Translations under genes and position numbers: made by a program
The notes under the pieces: model-generated
Databases searched by the model: none
What the model was told of the DNA's origin: nothing
The model's input: only the letters and a program-made list of their open reading frames with translations
Shown here: one piece after another, positions 1 to 7,556 of the stretch
How positions within the stretch are numbered: position 1 is the first letter of the stretch
Layout: each line of letters opens with the position of its first letter
Assembly (NCBI GenBank): GCA_937136025.1
Contig: CAKZOC010000021.1
Coordinates: forward strand, 1 to 33,064
From: an uncultured Bacteroidota bacterium
GTDB taxonomy: Bacteria > Bacteroidota > Bacteroidia > Flavobacteriales > Flavobacteriaceae
Reading direction: 5' to 3'
DNA length: 33,064 bases

Positions 1-971
1 TTCCCGTTCTCTATAGCCAAAACGGAACCTGTCAGAGTGAGTCCCTGCTGGTCTGTATTGTCCAAAAATTCGGAAAGATCCACGCTGTTCCCGTCTTCAA
101 TTTCCAGAAGGGGACTGTTTAAGGTGAGGGTCTGGTCGTCTGAACTCCCGCCCTGAATTTCTTCAATAGCTCCCTGAACGGATGTGGCCGTAAATCCGTT
201 CGAAGTATTGTCGAAGGGAAGGGCTGAAGCATTGAGGTCAAAACCTGTGGTCGTACCATCGCTGCGTGAAAATACATAGGTGCCATCTCCGATAGCCCGC
301 AGATCCACGGCATCCAATCCGGAGCTCAATACATCGATGGCTGCCTGAACGTCGGAGCCGCTGAGCCCTGAGGTGGTATTGTCATAAAATATGGCCGCAG
401 CTACCACACTCCCCTGCACCAAAAAGGGAACGTCATTGACAAAGTCGCTCAGGGTAATGTCCACAAAATCCAAATTCCTGCCGGTCACGGCATTGTCCTG
501 CAATTCGGCAGCGCCCACAGAGGCATCGGCGAGTTTGTCCGAATTGATGGAATTGTTCTGAATGTCCTGGCTTCCGATACTGAAGTCCACGATATTTTCG
601 CTTCGGATTTCCCCGACCTCAAAATTCACAGATTCCTCCAAAGGAGTAATCACTATGGTTGGAAATTCGTTTTCGATGGCATCGGTGGTAAAGGCCCTGC
701 CCAAGGCTTCGCAAAGGTTGACCCACACCTCTCCGTTGTGATAAAAAAGACATTTCTCATCTGTATTGTAGGCCAGCGCACCCATAGAGGGGGTGATGGC
801 CTGCAGTTCGGCACTGCTCACCCGGGTAATCACCAGTACCTGGTCTGTGCTCTCCAGTTCAAAAAGGGAGGCGGGATCTATGGACTGTGGATTATCCCCT
901 AATTTGACCTGCGCGGTCATCCCCTGGGAAATTAAAAAAGCCAGCAGCGGGAATAGGAATACTTTTTTCAT
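1..971 (-). CDS. Secreted fibre-like repeat protein, C-terminus outside the window
   Basis: An open frame of 323 codons starts at ATG 971 and runs off the left edge without a stop. The first about 20 residues (MKKVFLFPLLAFLISQGMTA) are a Sec signal peptide with cleavage near AQ. A segment at about residues 55-90 (SMGALAYNTDEKCLFYHNG, then a VWVNLC motif) is the 'displayed value' motif common in flavobacterial surface proteins. Then come degenerate repeats like those of phage tail fibres: INSDKLADASVGAAELQDNA at about 142, DNTTSGLSGSDVQAAID from 197, DNTSNGFTATSVQGAIEE from 254, and strand repeats of the type LTLxxxxLxIEDGNSVDLS near 285-323. I infer a trimeric or fibrous cell-surface protein. 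The ligand is unknown, and the anchoring domain, if any, lies beyond the window. Confidence 0.8.
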   Translation of the reverse strand, partial: MKKVFLFPLLAFLISQGMTAQVKLGDNPQSIDPASLFELESTDQVLVITRVSSAELQAITPSMGALAYNTDEKCLFYHNGEVWVNLCEALGRAFTTDAIENEFPTIVITPLEESVNFEVGEIRSENIVDFSIGSQDIQNNSINSDKLADASVGAAELQDNAVTGRNLDFVDITLSDFVNDVPFLVQGSVVAAAIFYDNTTSGLSGSDVQAAIDVLSSGLDAVDLRAIGDGTYVFSRSDGTTTGFDLNASALPFDNTSNGFTATSVQGAIEEIQGGSSDDQTLTLNSPLLEIEDGNSVDLSEFLDNTDQQGLTLTGSVLAIENG

Positions 972-1386
972 AAGGCAGGATAGGTTTACAAACGCCGATG
1001 TCGCCCCCTACACAGGGCGGCAGAATTTATGGATAAAATTAAGATTATACCGTTAAATCCGGCTGAAAATGGCTCCAATAGCCACTTTAATGGATGAACG
1101 GAAATTCCGGCCCGATCCCGGTTCAAAAACCAGGCGTTTCCGCCATACAACTCAAGGGCTGCGCATGGAATCATCAATCCGGCTGATCCTTTGTGGAACT
1201 TCGATATACCCGATACGGCGATCCGAAATTCTGTGGGCGTAAGTATAAGGGGCCTAACTGCAGTTTTAAAGCATATTTTCCGGGGTCAAACTGCCGGATT
1301 CTCGCGCTATTAACATAAGTTTAGGGGCAGCGACTTTTTTTTTAGGGCAAGTTGCTTTTTCTTTATAGCGTATAAGGACTGACTGT
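972..1386. other. Non-coding spacer between divergent exported genes
   Basis: About 415 bases between two divergently oriented secreted-protein genes. I see no convincing gene: the open frames inside are short, lack family resemblance and cross the likely promoter zone. The end near 1312-1375 is AT-rich and includes TAAGTTTA (1316-1323), one base off the Bacteroidota -7 consensus and a weak candidate promoter for the rightward gene. No tRNA or hairpin terminator was recognised. Confidence 0.5.
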
Positions 1387-2130
1387 ATGAGGCCGTGGAT
1401 TGTTTTGTTTTTGTTGTTAGGGGTACTCATTCCGGGTCAGGCCCAGGAGGACGATCGCACATTGCTCCGGGGAACGGTTTTATATCGGAATTCTGTAGTC
1501 CCCAATGAGAATGTCATCAATACGACCGCTCAAAAAGCCACTATTACGGACGAAGGCGGGAATTTCGCAATTCCTGTCAAGGTGGGAGATGAAGTGGTTT
1601 TTATGGCCCTGAACTACCAGTTGCAGATGGTAAAAATCACTGAGGAGATTTTAAAAAACAACCGGTTGGTTGTTGAGGTGACCGAAAAAGTGACGGAGTT
1701 AGATGAAGTGGTCGTGAGTCCTGAAGAGCAGGAGGAATTTATCCGACTGAGCAATGAGGAATTCAAGGGATTTGATTACGAAACCGATGAGACTTCAGAT
1801 ATAATCAATATTGCTGAAGACCCCATGACCCGGGGCATGCAGAATGGCCTGAATTTCGTAAACCTCTTTAAACTTCTGGCTTCCACCGTAGCCGGGGAAA
1901 AGTCTGCCGATACTCCTGCCTTAAAGCCCAGTGAAGTATTGCGACAAGTGTACGACGACGCTTTTTTTGTGCAGGATTTACAGATTCCGCAAGGGGACAT
2001 CGACGCCTTTTTGGTGTACTGCGATAGCCAACTTCCGCCCAAAACCCTTTTGAGAAAGGAAAATGAATTTGAACTCATTGACTTTCTGGTCACCCAAAGT
2101 GAAGCCTTCAGACTTGAACAGGGTAATTAA
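1387..2130 (+). CDS. Secreted CarboxypepD_reg-like domain protein (first of two paralogues)
   Basis: A 247-residue protein with signal peptide MRPWIVLFLLLGVLIPGQAQ. Residues about 27-110 form a carboxypeptidase-regulatory-like beta-sandwich: G-x-V-L-Y-R-N start, ATITDEGGNFAIPVKVGDEV in the middle, and the closing ELDEVVV strand that usually leads into a TonB-receptor plug. Here no barrel follows. Instead there is a charged helical region and a C-terminal segment (FFVQDLQIP...IDAFLVYC) that recurs in the next gene. The next gene overlaps its 3' end, so the two are probably co-transcribed and coupled. Function is unknown; a periplasmic or outer-membrane-associated role is inferred from the signal peptide and domain. 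Confidence 0.85.
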   Translation: MRPWIVLFLLLGVLIPGQAQEDDRTLLRGTVLYRNSVVPNENVINTTAQKATITDEGGNFAIPVKVGDEVVFMALNYQLQMVKITEEILKNNRLVVEVTEKVTELDEVVVSPEEQEEFIRLSNEEFKGFDYETDETSDIINIAEDPMTRGMQNGLNFVNLFKLLASTVAGEKSADTPALKPSEVLRQVYDDAFFVQDLQIPQGDIDAFLVYCDSQLPPKTLLRKENEFELIDFLVTQSEAFRLEQGN

Positions 2131-2914
2131 TACGATCCCACTCCTTTTGGTGCTCCTCCTAATAAGTCCTCAGTTGATACGAGGGCAGGATACCCTTATC
2201 CGAAACCGGGAACTCAAAGGGCGGATTGTCGAGGCCGGAGAGGGGATCCCGAACGTCCACCTTTTGAATCTTTCCGCCGAAAGAGCCACAATTACCAACG
2301 CCGGGGGGTACTTTAGAATGGACACCCGGGTTGGAGATACGCTGCTGATCTCTGCCATTCGCTATGAGCGAAAAACCTTTGTGGTTACAGATCAGATGCT
2401 GGAATCTTCCGGATTGCAGATCGAGATGGTGCCTTTTGTTAATGAATTGCAGGAAGTGGTCGTTAGGCCCTATAACCTCAGCGGAAAACTCGATGAAGAT
2501 CTGAAGAATCTGGAGGTGGAAGAACCTGTAACGGCTGCATCCCTGAATTTACCCAACGCCTATGCGAAAAAACGCACTCAGGCGGAACGTCAGTTAATTG
2601 AGGCGCGAAGCGGGGGGAGTGGAATACCTTTAAACCCCATTCTGAATGCTATTTCAGGGCGAACCAAAATGCTGAAAAAACGACTGGCCCGGGACCAGGC
2701 CTATCTTCAGACCCAGGAGGTGCGTGCCCGGTATGCAGACAGTTTATTTGTGTCGGAGTTAAAAATACCAGAGATACGGATCCCTGACTTTATGTATTTC
2801 TGCGAGATGGATCCTGAATTTGCGGATCTTGCCGATTCAGAAGACCTCCTGAAAATGTGGGATTTCCTCAAAGCTAAGGGGCTGGAATACCGCAACGCGA
2901 ATGAATTGGATTAG
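2099..2914 (+). CDS. Secreted CarboxypepD_reg-like domain protein (second paralogue)
   Basis: About 271 residues from the GTG at 2099. An upstream ATG at 2063 would put 12 extra residues before this and overlap the previous gene by 68 bases; a TTG at 2114 is another choice. I prefer 2099 because it leaves a normal signal peptide (basic start, then IPLLLVLLLISPQLIRGQ) and a modest 32-base overlap. The mature part repeats the architecture of the gene before it: G-R-I-V-E-A-G-E-G-I-P start, ATITNAGGYFRMDTRVGDTL, closing ELQEVVV, and C-terminal LFVSELKIP...IPDFMYFCEMD. It is therefore a tandem, diverged duplicate. It has a longer basic/helical linker (about residues 125-225) than the first copy. 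No catalytic motif seen. Confidence 0.85.
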   Translation: MKPSDLNRVINTIPLLLVLLLISPQLIRGQDTLIRNRELKGRIVEAGEGIPNVHLLNLSAERATITNAGGYFRMDTRVGDTLLISAIRYERKTFVVTDQMLESSGLQIEMVPFVNELQEVVVRPYNLSGKLDEDLKNLEVEEPVTAASLNLPNAYAKKRTQAERQLIEARSGGSGIPLNPILNAISGRTKMLKKRLARDQAYLQTQEVRARYADSLFVSELKIPEIRIPDFMYFCEMDPEFADLADSEDLLKMWDFLKAKGLEYRNANELD

Positions 2915-2930
2915 AATCGATTCATTTGAT

Positions 2931-2938
2931 TATTTTTG
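2931..2938 (+). promoter_or_regulatory. Candidate -7 box TATTTTTG before the DUF6702 gene
   Basis: TATTTTTG fits the Bacteroidota -7 consensus TAnnTTTG and lies just after the stop of the preceding gene, 39 bases before the ATG at 2978. No convincing -33 TTTG at 19-21 bases spacing is visible, so this is a candidate only. Confidence 0.4.
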
Positions 2939-2977
2939 CCCCCACACAAGCCGTTGGTTTTTGTGAAATTCCATACC

Positions 2978-3511
2978 ATGCGTCCTAGTCATACTCTATT
3001 CCTGCTGGTCTTTTGGCTGGCTCTCCCGCTGACTTCGTTTAACAGAGCGGATTCCTTTATAGAATCGCATAAATTTTATGTTAGTGTAACCCAGGTGGAG
3101 TACGCGCAAGAGGAGGAATCCCTTCAGATTATCAGCCGGATTTTTATTGACGATCTCGAAAGTGCCCTGCTGGCGCGTTACGATGTGGAGGCCGATTTGG
3201 GCACGCCTGAGGAATCCGCTCAGGGTATCGCGTACATCGAGCGGTATTTCAATTCCAAATTCACCGTATTTGTCAATGGGGAGGTGCGTAAGTACACGTT
3301 TCTGGGAAGGAAATACGACAGGGATCAGGTGATCTGTTATCTGGAAATCAGCGGAATCCCGGAAGCGGGGTTAGAGTCTGTGGGGGTCCAAAATGAAATC
3401 CTGATGGATGTCTTTGAAGAACAAAAAAACCTGGTACATCTCAAAATCCTGGGACAGAAAAAGAGCTACGTCCTCGTCCGGGAGAATAATAAAGGAATGT
3501 TAAACTTATAG
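2978..3511 (+). CDS. DUF6702 family exported protein
   Basis: 177 residues from ATG 2978; a TTG frame extension to 2936 is rejected because it would start inside the promoter-like box. The start gives a clean signal peptide (MRPSHTLFLLVFWLALPL). The mature protein begins with the family signature HKFYVSVTQVEYAQEEESLQ, followed by IISRIFIDDLESAL, a tract around YIERYFNSKFTVFVNGE, and a final NLVHLKILGQKKSYVLVREN segment. DUF6702 proteins are small exported proteins of Bacteroidota that, as I recall, are often encoded directly before an M1 peptidase gene, as here. Biochemical role unknown; the linkage suggests it works with or on the neighbouring peptidase in the envelope. Confidence 0.85.
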   Translation: MRPSHTLFLLVFWLALPLTSFNRADSFIESHKFYVSVTQVEYAQEEESLQIISRIFIDDLESALLARYDVEADLGTPEESAQGIAYIERYFNSKFTVFVNGEVRKYTFLGRKYDRDQVICYLEISGIPEAGLESVGVQNEILMDVFEEQKNLVHLKILGQKKSYVLVRENNKGMLNL

Positions 3512-3579
3512 CTGAACTCGGTGCTATCCTTGAAAATCGAGTATTTTTCAAACCAAACTAATTTCAACGTAATCAGATT

Positions 3580-5886
3580 ATGAAAGTAAAGTTTTATTTG
3601 TCTGCTTTTTTCTTTGCATTTGCGGCCCTTGCCTGGGCACAGGAAGAAGCGGAACAGACTCGAAAACCCGGACACACCAACCAGAGCAAATTCCGTCAGT
3701 TATATCAGGAATTTGCCACTCCAAACACGTATCGGAGTGCCTCAGGAACCCCCGGACCGGATTATTATCAGCAACAGGCCGATTATAAAATGGACATCGT
3801 CCTCGATGATAAAAATGCGCGTATTAATGGGGAAGAAACCATAACCTACCACAACAATTCACCCGATGCTCTGGAGTACCTCTGGGTGCAGCTGGATCAG
3901 AACGTCCGATCCAAAGATTCCAAGTCCCCCCTGAGGGATGGTGGCGGAGTACCTTTGGCGTATCGTACGTCCTCCTTTGCCGGGGATTACCTCACCGAGC
4001 CTTTTGACGGAGGTTTTACTATTGAATTCGTAAAAGATGCGCAGGGAAGGCCTCTGGATTATACCATCAATCAAACGATGATGCGGGTCAATATCCCGCA
4101 AGCGCTGAAAAGCGGAGAGAAAATTTCTTTTTCTATCAAATGGTGGTACAACATACCTGACCATACGGTAAACCGGGCGCGTTCCGGATACGAGTATTTT
4201 CCGAAGGACGGGAACCGGGCGTATGTCATCGCTCAGTTTTTCCCCAGGATGGCTGTCTACAGTGATGTAGAGGGCTGGCAGAACCACCAGTTCTGGGGCA
4301 GTGGTGAATTTGCGCTGCCATTCGGGAATTACGATGTAAACATCACCGTACCTGCAGACCATGTCCTGGACGCTACCGGCGTCTTGCTCAACCGCAAAGA
4401 AGTCTTTTCAAAGCAGATGTTATCCCGGTATGAGAAGGCCAAAAAATCTTATGATACCCCTGTCATGATCGTGACCCAGGAGGAAGTGGAAGCGGCTGAA
4501 AAAGGGTTTTCTGAAAAAACGAAAACCTGGAAATTCCGGGCGGAGAACGTACGGGATTACGGTTTTGCCACGTCCCGTAAGTTTATCTGGGATATGATGG
4601 CTGTTAAGATCGGAGGAAAGGATGTCATGGCCGTATCCCTCTATCCCAAGGAAGGGAACCCGCTATGGGAAGACCTGTCTACCAAGGCGGTTGCCAGCAC
4701 CCTGAAGACCTACTCTTCGCATACCTTCGATTATCCTTATCACAAAGCGATTTCCGTCCATGCGAAAAACCAGGGAATGGAATACCCTATGATCTGCTGG
4801 AACTACGGACGTCCCAATGAAGATGGCTCGTATTCAGACCGCGTAAAATTCGGTATGATATCGGTGATCATCCACGAGGTGGGGCATAATTTCTTTCCCA
4901 TGATCGTCAATTCCGATGAGCGGCAGTGGGGCTGGATGGATGAAGGTCTGGATACCTTTATGCAGTATTTGGCGGAACAGGAGTTTGGCAAAACGTATGC
5001 TGATGTTGTCGCTCCGAATGAAAATTATCCATCCCGTCGCGGAGCTCCTGCAAAAATTGTTCCCTATATGTCCGGAGATCAGGATTTCATTTCTCCCATC
5101 ATGTCCAATCCTGAAAATGTATACCAACTCGGGCCCAACGCTTATGGAAAGCCGGCCACGGCTCTGAATATTCTTCGGGAAACCGTTATGGGTCCTGAGC
5201 TTTTTGACCATGCTTTTAAAACCTATGCCCAGCGCTGGAAATTCAAACACCCGACTCCTGAAGACTTTTTCAGAACGATGGAGGATGCTTCTGCAGTAGA
5301 TTTGGATTGGTTCTGGAGGTCCTGGTTCTACACTACAGATTACGTGGACATCGGGGTAAAGGAAGTCAAGAAATACTATGTGAGCGATACCCCAACGGCC
5401 GAAATGAAGGAATACATGGAAACCAACGGGATTAACGAGGCAGACCTGCCGCCTTTGGTCTATCTGGCCGAAGAGGACAGTGAAGATTTTGATCCGTCCA
5501 TGAAGGGAAAATCACCTTCTGAAACCTCTCAGCCCCTGAAGGAGTTTATGATGGATAATATGACCGTAGAGGAGCGCGCTCAGGTAAGAGAACCGAAATA
5601 CTTCTACCAGGTCACTTTCGACAAACCGGGAGGTATTCCCATGCCGCTGATCGTAGAGTATTCGTATGCCGATGGAACTAAGGAAACGGTAACGTACCCG
5701 CCGGAGATCTGGAGGAAGAACGATGCGGAAGTGAGCCGTGTGATTTCGTCCCAGTCCGAACTTACAGGGATTGTAGTAGATCCGAAAATGGAGACGGCAG
5801 ACATTGATACTCAGAACAACAGCTGGCCGAAGGAGGATGCCCCTTCGGAATTCCAACAGTTCAAAGAGAACATTAAAGGAGAATAA
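3580..5886 (+). CDS. Exported M1 family zinc metallopeptidase
   Basis: 768 residues with signal peptide MKVKFYLSAFFFAFAALAWA. The N-terminal part is the M1 beta-sandwich. The catalytic domain holds GMEYP (about 399-403), equivalent to the GAMEN substrate-binding motif, and the zinc site HEVGH at 432-436 with the third ligand E455 in WMDEGLDTF: HExxH-x18-E, exactly the M1 spacing. H432, H436 and E455 bind zinc and E433 is the catalytic base. A C-terminal region of about 170 residues (from about 600) is acidic and beta-rich. It is predicted to remove N-terminal residues from peptides in the periplasm or outside. It follows the DUF6702 gene by 68 bases and ends just before a strong terminator, so it is probably the last gene of the exported cluster. 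Confidence 0.93.
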   Translation: MKVKFYLSAFFFAFAALAWAQEEAEQTRKPGHTNQSKFRQLYQEFATPNTYRSASGTPGPDYYQQQADYKMDIVLDDKNARINGEETITYHNNSPDALEYLWVQLDQNVRSKDSKSPLRDGGGVPLAYRTSSFAGDYLTEPFDGGFTIEFVKDAQGRPLDYTINQTMMRVNIPQALKSGEKISFSIKWWYNIPDHTVNRARSGYEYFPKDGNRAYVIAQFFPRMAVYSDVEGWQNHQFWGSGEFALPFGNYDVNITVPADHVLDATGVLLNRKEVFSKQMLSRYEKAKKSYDTPVMIVTQEEVEAAEKGFSEKTKTWKFRAENVRDYGFATSRKFIWDMMAVKIGGKDVMAVSLYPKEGNPLWEDLSTKAVASTLKTYSSHTFDYPYHKAISVHAKNQGMEYPMICWNYGRPNEDGSYSDRVKFGMISVIIHEVGHNFFPMIVNSDERQWGWMDEGLDTFMQYLAEQEFGKTYADVVAPNENYPSRRGAPAKIVPYMSGDQDFISPIMSNPENVYQLGPNAYGKPATALNILRETVMGPELFDHAFKTYAQRWKFKHPTPEDFFRTMEDASAVDLDWFWRSWFYTTDYVDIGVKEVKKYYVSDTPTAEMKEYMETNGINEADLPPLVYLAEEDSEDFDPSMKGKSPSETSQPLKEFMMDNMTVEERAQVREPKYFYQVTFDKPGGIPMPLIVEYSYADGTKETVTYPPEIWRKNDAEVSRVISSQSELTGIVVDPKMETADIDTQNNSWPKEDAPSEFQQFKENIKGE

Positions 5887-5902
5887 GCTTCTCTTAAATT
5901 TT

Positions 5903-5933
5903 AAAAGTCCCGGCAGAGATGTCGGGACTTTTT
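5903..5933 (+). terminator. Rho-independent terminator after the M1 peptidase gene
   Basis: A perfect 10-base-pair stem (AAAAGTCCCG / CGGGACTTTT, 5903-5912 with 5923-5932), 10-base loop, then a T run. It begins 17 bases after the peptidase stop and separates that operon from the TatA gene. Confidence 0.9.
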
Positions 5934-5954
5934 ATTTTGGTATGGAATCTTGAG

Positions 5955-5962
5955 TATATTTG
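5955..5962 (+). promoter_or_regulatory. -7 box TATATTTG directly before tatA
   Basis: TATATTTG matches TAnnTTTG exactly. It ends only 4 bases before ATG 5967 and 10 before ATG 5973. A TTTG at 5936-5939 lies 15 bases upstream, shorter than the usual 19-21. The implied transcript would be leaderless or almost so. Confidence 0.5.
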
Positions 5963-5966
5963 TGGT

Positions 5967-6245
5967 ATGGCAATGCATTTCTTATTTATAAGCGGGGCAG
6001 AAATATTCTTTATTATGTTTATTGTCGTCATGGTCTTTGGTGCGGATAAAATTCCGGGCATCGCAAAGGGTCTTGGCAAAGGAATGCGACAACTTAAAGA
6101 CGCCACGGACGATATTAAGCGGGAGATTCACAAGAGTGCCGAAAAACAGGGCATAGACACTTCGATCACCGACGAGCTTCAAAAGGACTTTGAGGACGTC
6201 AAAAAGAAGTTGGACGACGTGGGGGGGACCATCCGCAGAAAGTAG
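5967..6245 (+). CDS. tatA: TatA/TatE family twin-arginine translocase subunit
   Basis: 92 residues from ATG 5967; ATG 5973 (MHFLFISGAE) is equally possible given the promoter. An upstream frame extension is rejected because it begins inside the terminator hairpin. The protein has the TatA design: a short N-terminal membrane helix (about residues 8-24, GAEIFFIMFIVVMVFGADKI), the F-G-x-x-K-[IL]-P hinge (FGADKIP), then an amphipathic helix (IAKGLGKGMRQLKDA) and a charged tail. TatA forms the pore-like assembly that moves folded proteins with TatC. No tatC lies in the window, so it is a stand-alone locus, as often in Flavobacteriia. It converges on the O-methyltransferase gene with 8 bases between the ends. 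Confidence 0.88.
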   Translation: MAMHFLFISGAEIFFIMFIVVMVFGADKIPGIAKGLGKGMRQLKDATDDIKREIHKSAEKQGIDTSITDELQKDFEDVKKKLDDVGGTIRRK

Positions 6246-6253
6246 CCGTGGGT

Positions 6254-6895
6254 TTATAGAACCATACACAGCGTAAGTCCATCGCGCACAGGTAAGACTA
6301 CGGTCCGCACCCGGGTATCTTCGCTCAGCCTTTTATTAAAATCTATAAGCACAGGAGTGATGAGGTCTTTAGCCCCTACGGGTTCTACTACTTTGCCGGA
6401 CCACAGCACATTATCTAAAAGAATTACACCACCGGGCCTTACCTTGGGCAGCACCTGTTCGAAATACTCCGGGTACTCCGTTTTATCCGCATCTATAAAA
6501 ACCAGATCGAAGACCTTGTCGATTCCGGGAAGCACCTCCAGAGCCAGCCCCGTGTAACGCCTGATTTGGGAGCCGTACGGACTCCGGTTAAAATAGCGTG
6601 TTTGTATCCCGGCCAGTTCGTCGTTTTTATCGATGGTAATCAGCTCGCCGTCCGGGGAAAGTCCCTCGGCAAGGCAGAGGGCAGAGTAACCGGTATAGGT
6701 GCCGATTTCAAGGATGGCCTGCGGGCGCAGCAGGGCGGAGATTACACTTAAAACCCGTCCCTGATAATGCCCGGTAATCATCCGGGGCATCAGGACCTTT
6801 AAGTGTGTTTCCCGGGTCAGTTCCTGCAGCAGGGCGGGCTCCGGTTCGCTGTTCGCAGCGATGTAGGCTTCCAGGTCGGCAGATAGAAAATGCAT
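6254..6895 (-). CDS. Class I SAM-dependent O-methyltransferase (caffeoyl-CoA/catechol OMT-like)
   Basis: 213 residues from ATG 6895; a longer in-frame extension to 7045 is rejected because it overlaps the divergent GNAT start and adds low-complexity residues. The SAM-binding glycine motif ILEIGTYTGYSALCLAEGL (about 61-79) and the acidic ELITIDKNDE strand follow. FDLVFIDADKTEYPEYFE supplies the metal-binding aspartates and GGVILLDNVLWSGKV matches the C-terminal part of the family. Bacterial members methylate catechols or, in the TrmR/YrrM branch, hydroxyuridine of tRNA; the substrate cannot be told from the sequence. TATTTTCG on the minus strand (6908-6915) is a one-mismatch -7 candidate. Confidence 0.88.
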   Translation of the reverse strand: MHFLSADLEAYIAANSEPEPALLQELTRETHLKVLMPRMITGHYQGRVLSVISALLRPQAILEIGTYTGYSALCLAEGLSPDGELITIDKNDELAGIQTRYFNRSPYGSQIRRYTGLALEVLPGIDKVFDLVFIDADKTEYPEYFEQVLPKVRPGGVILLDNVLWSGKVVEPVGAKDLITPVLIDFNKRLSEDTRVRTVVLPVRDGLTLCMVL

Positions 6896-7025
6896 GCGCT
6901 TTTCTTGCGAAAATACATAAAAACAGGGCCTTTTCATCCTGCGCCGGATCGTGGTTTTTTTTGAATTCCGATTCCACAATATGGAAATGATTCCTATATT
7001 CCATTCCGATACAACCCCGGATTGT

Positions 7026-7526
7026 ATGAAAGTTACCCTTCGCAAAGCGGCCCTAAAAGATATTCCCGTACTCAGGCAATTCGAGCAGGGGCTTATCCGG
7101 GATGAGCGGCCCTTCGACCCTACTATCCGTCCGGATCCGGTTCACTATTACGATATGGAGGCGCTTGTTACGGATCCCAACACCCATTTCCTGATGGCAT
7201 GCATCGATCAGAGGGCTGTGGCCTCCGGGTATGCCACCCGGAAAACGCCCCGACATTATCTAGACCATTCCGCCTACGCCTACTTCGGATTTATGTATAC
7301 CCTTCCCGAGTACAGGGGATACGGGATCAATGGCCGGATTATCGCTGCCCTGAAACAATGGGCCCTGGGGCAGGGACTTCAGGAAATGCGCCTGACGGTC
7401 TATCCCGGAAATCAACCGGCTTTGAGGGCTTATGAAAAAGTGGGTTTTAGCCCACACCTTATGGAGATGCGGCTGAGGGAAGAAGAGGGGAATTCAGAGG
7501 ATACAACCCGGCCTTCAATTGAATAG
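7026..7526 (+). CDS. GNAT family N-acetyltransferase
   Basis: 166 residues from ATG 7026. The acetyl-CoA-binding segment is FGFMYTLPEYRGYGINGRII, with R97-G-Y-G100 as the Q/RxxGxG/A loop. The fold ends in MRLTVYPGNQPALRAYEKVGF, the classic motif B with its AYEKxGF helix. The enzyme transfers an acetyl group from acetyl-CoA to an amine; the acceptor is unknown. It is divergent from the O-methyltransferase (130 bases between starts) and 30 bases upstream of kynureninase. Because kynU has its own promoter-like box, co-transcription is possible but not required. Confidence 0.88.
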   Translation: MKVTLRKAALKDIPVLRQFEQGLIRDERPFDPTIRPDPVHYYDMEALVTDPNTHFLMACIDQRAVASGYATRKTPRHYLDHSAYAYFGFMYTLPEYRGYGINGRIIAALKQWALGQGLQEMRLTVYPGNQPALRAYEKVGFSPHLMEMRLREEEGNSEDTTRPSIE

Positions 7527-7533
7527 TTCGTCG

Positions 7534-7541
7534 TATTTTTG
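7534..7541 (+). promoter_or_regulatory. -7 box TATTTTTG before kynU
   Basis: A full TAnnTTTG match, 15 bases before ATG 7557. No well-spaced -33 element (nearest TTG is 12 bases upstream). It also shows why the TTG at 7539 should not be taken as the kynU start. Confidence 0.5.
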
Positions 7542-7556
7542 AACAAAACCCACCGG

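Noticed and set aside
986..1177. A 63-codon minus-strand open frame upstream of the left-edge protein
   Set aside because: It lies in the promoter spacer, has no signature and would overlap the start region of the exported gene.
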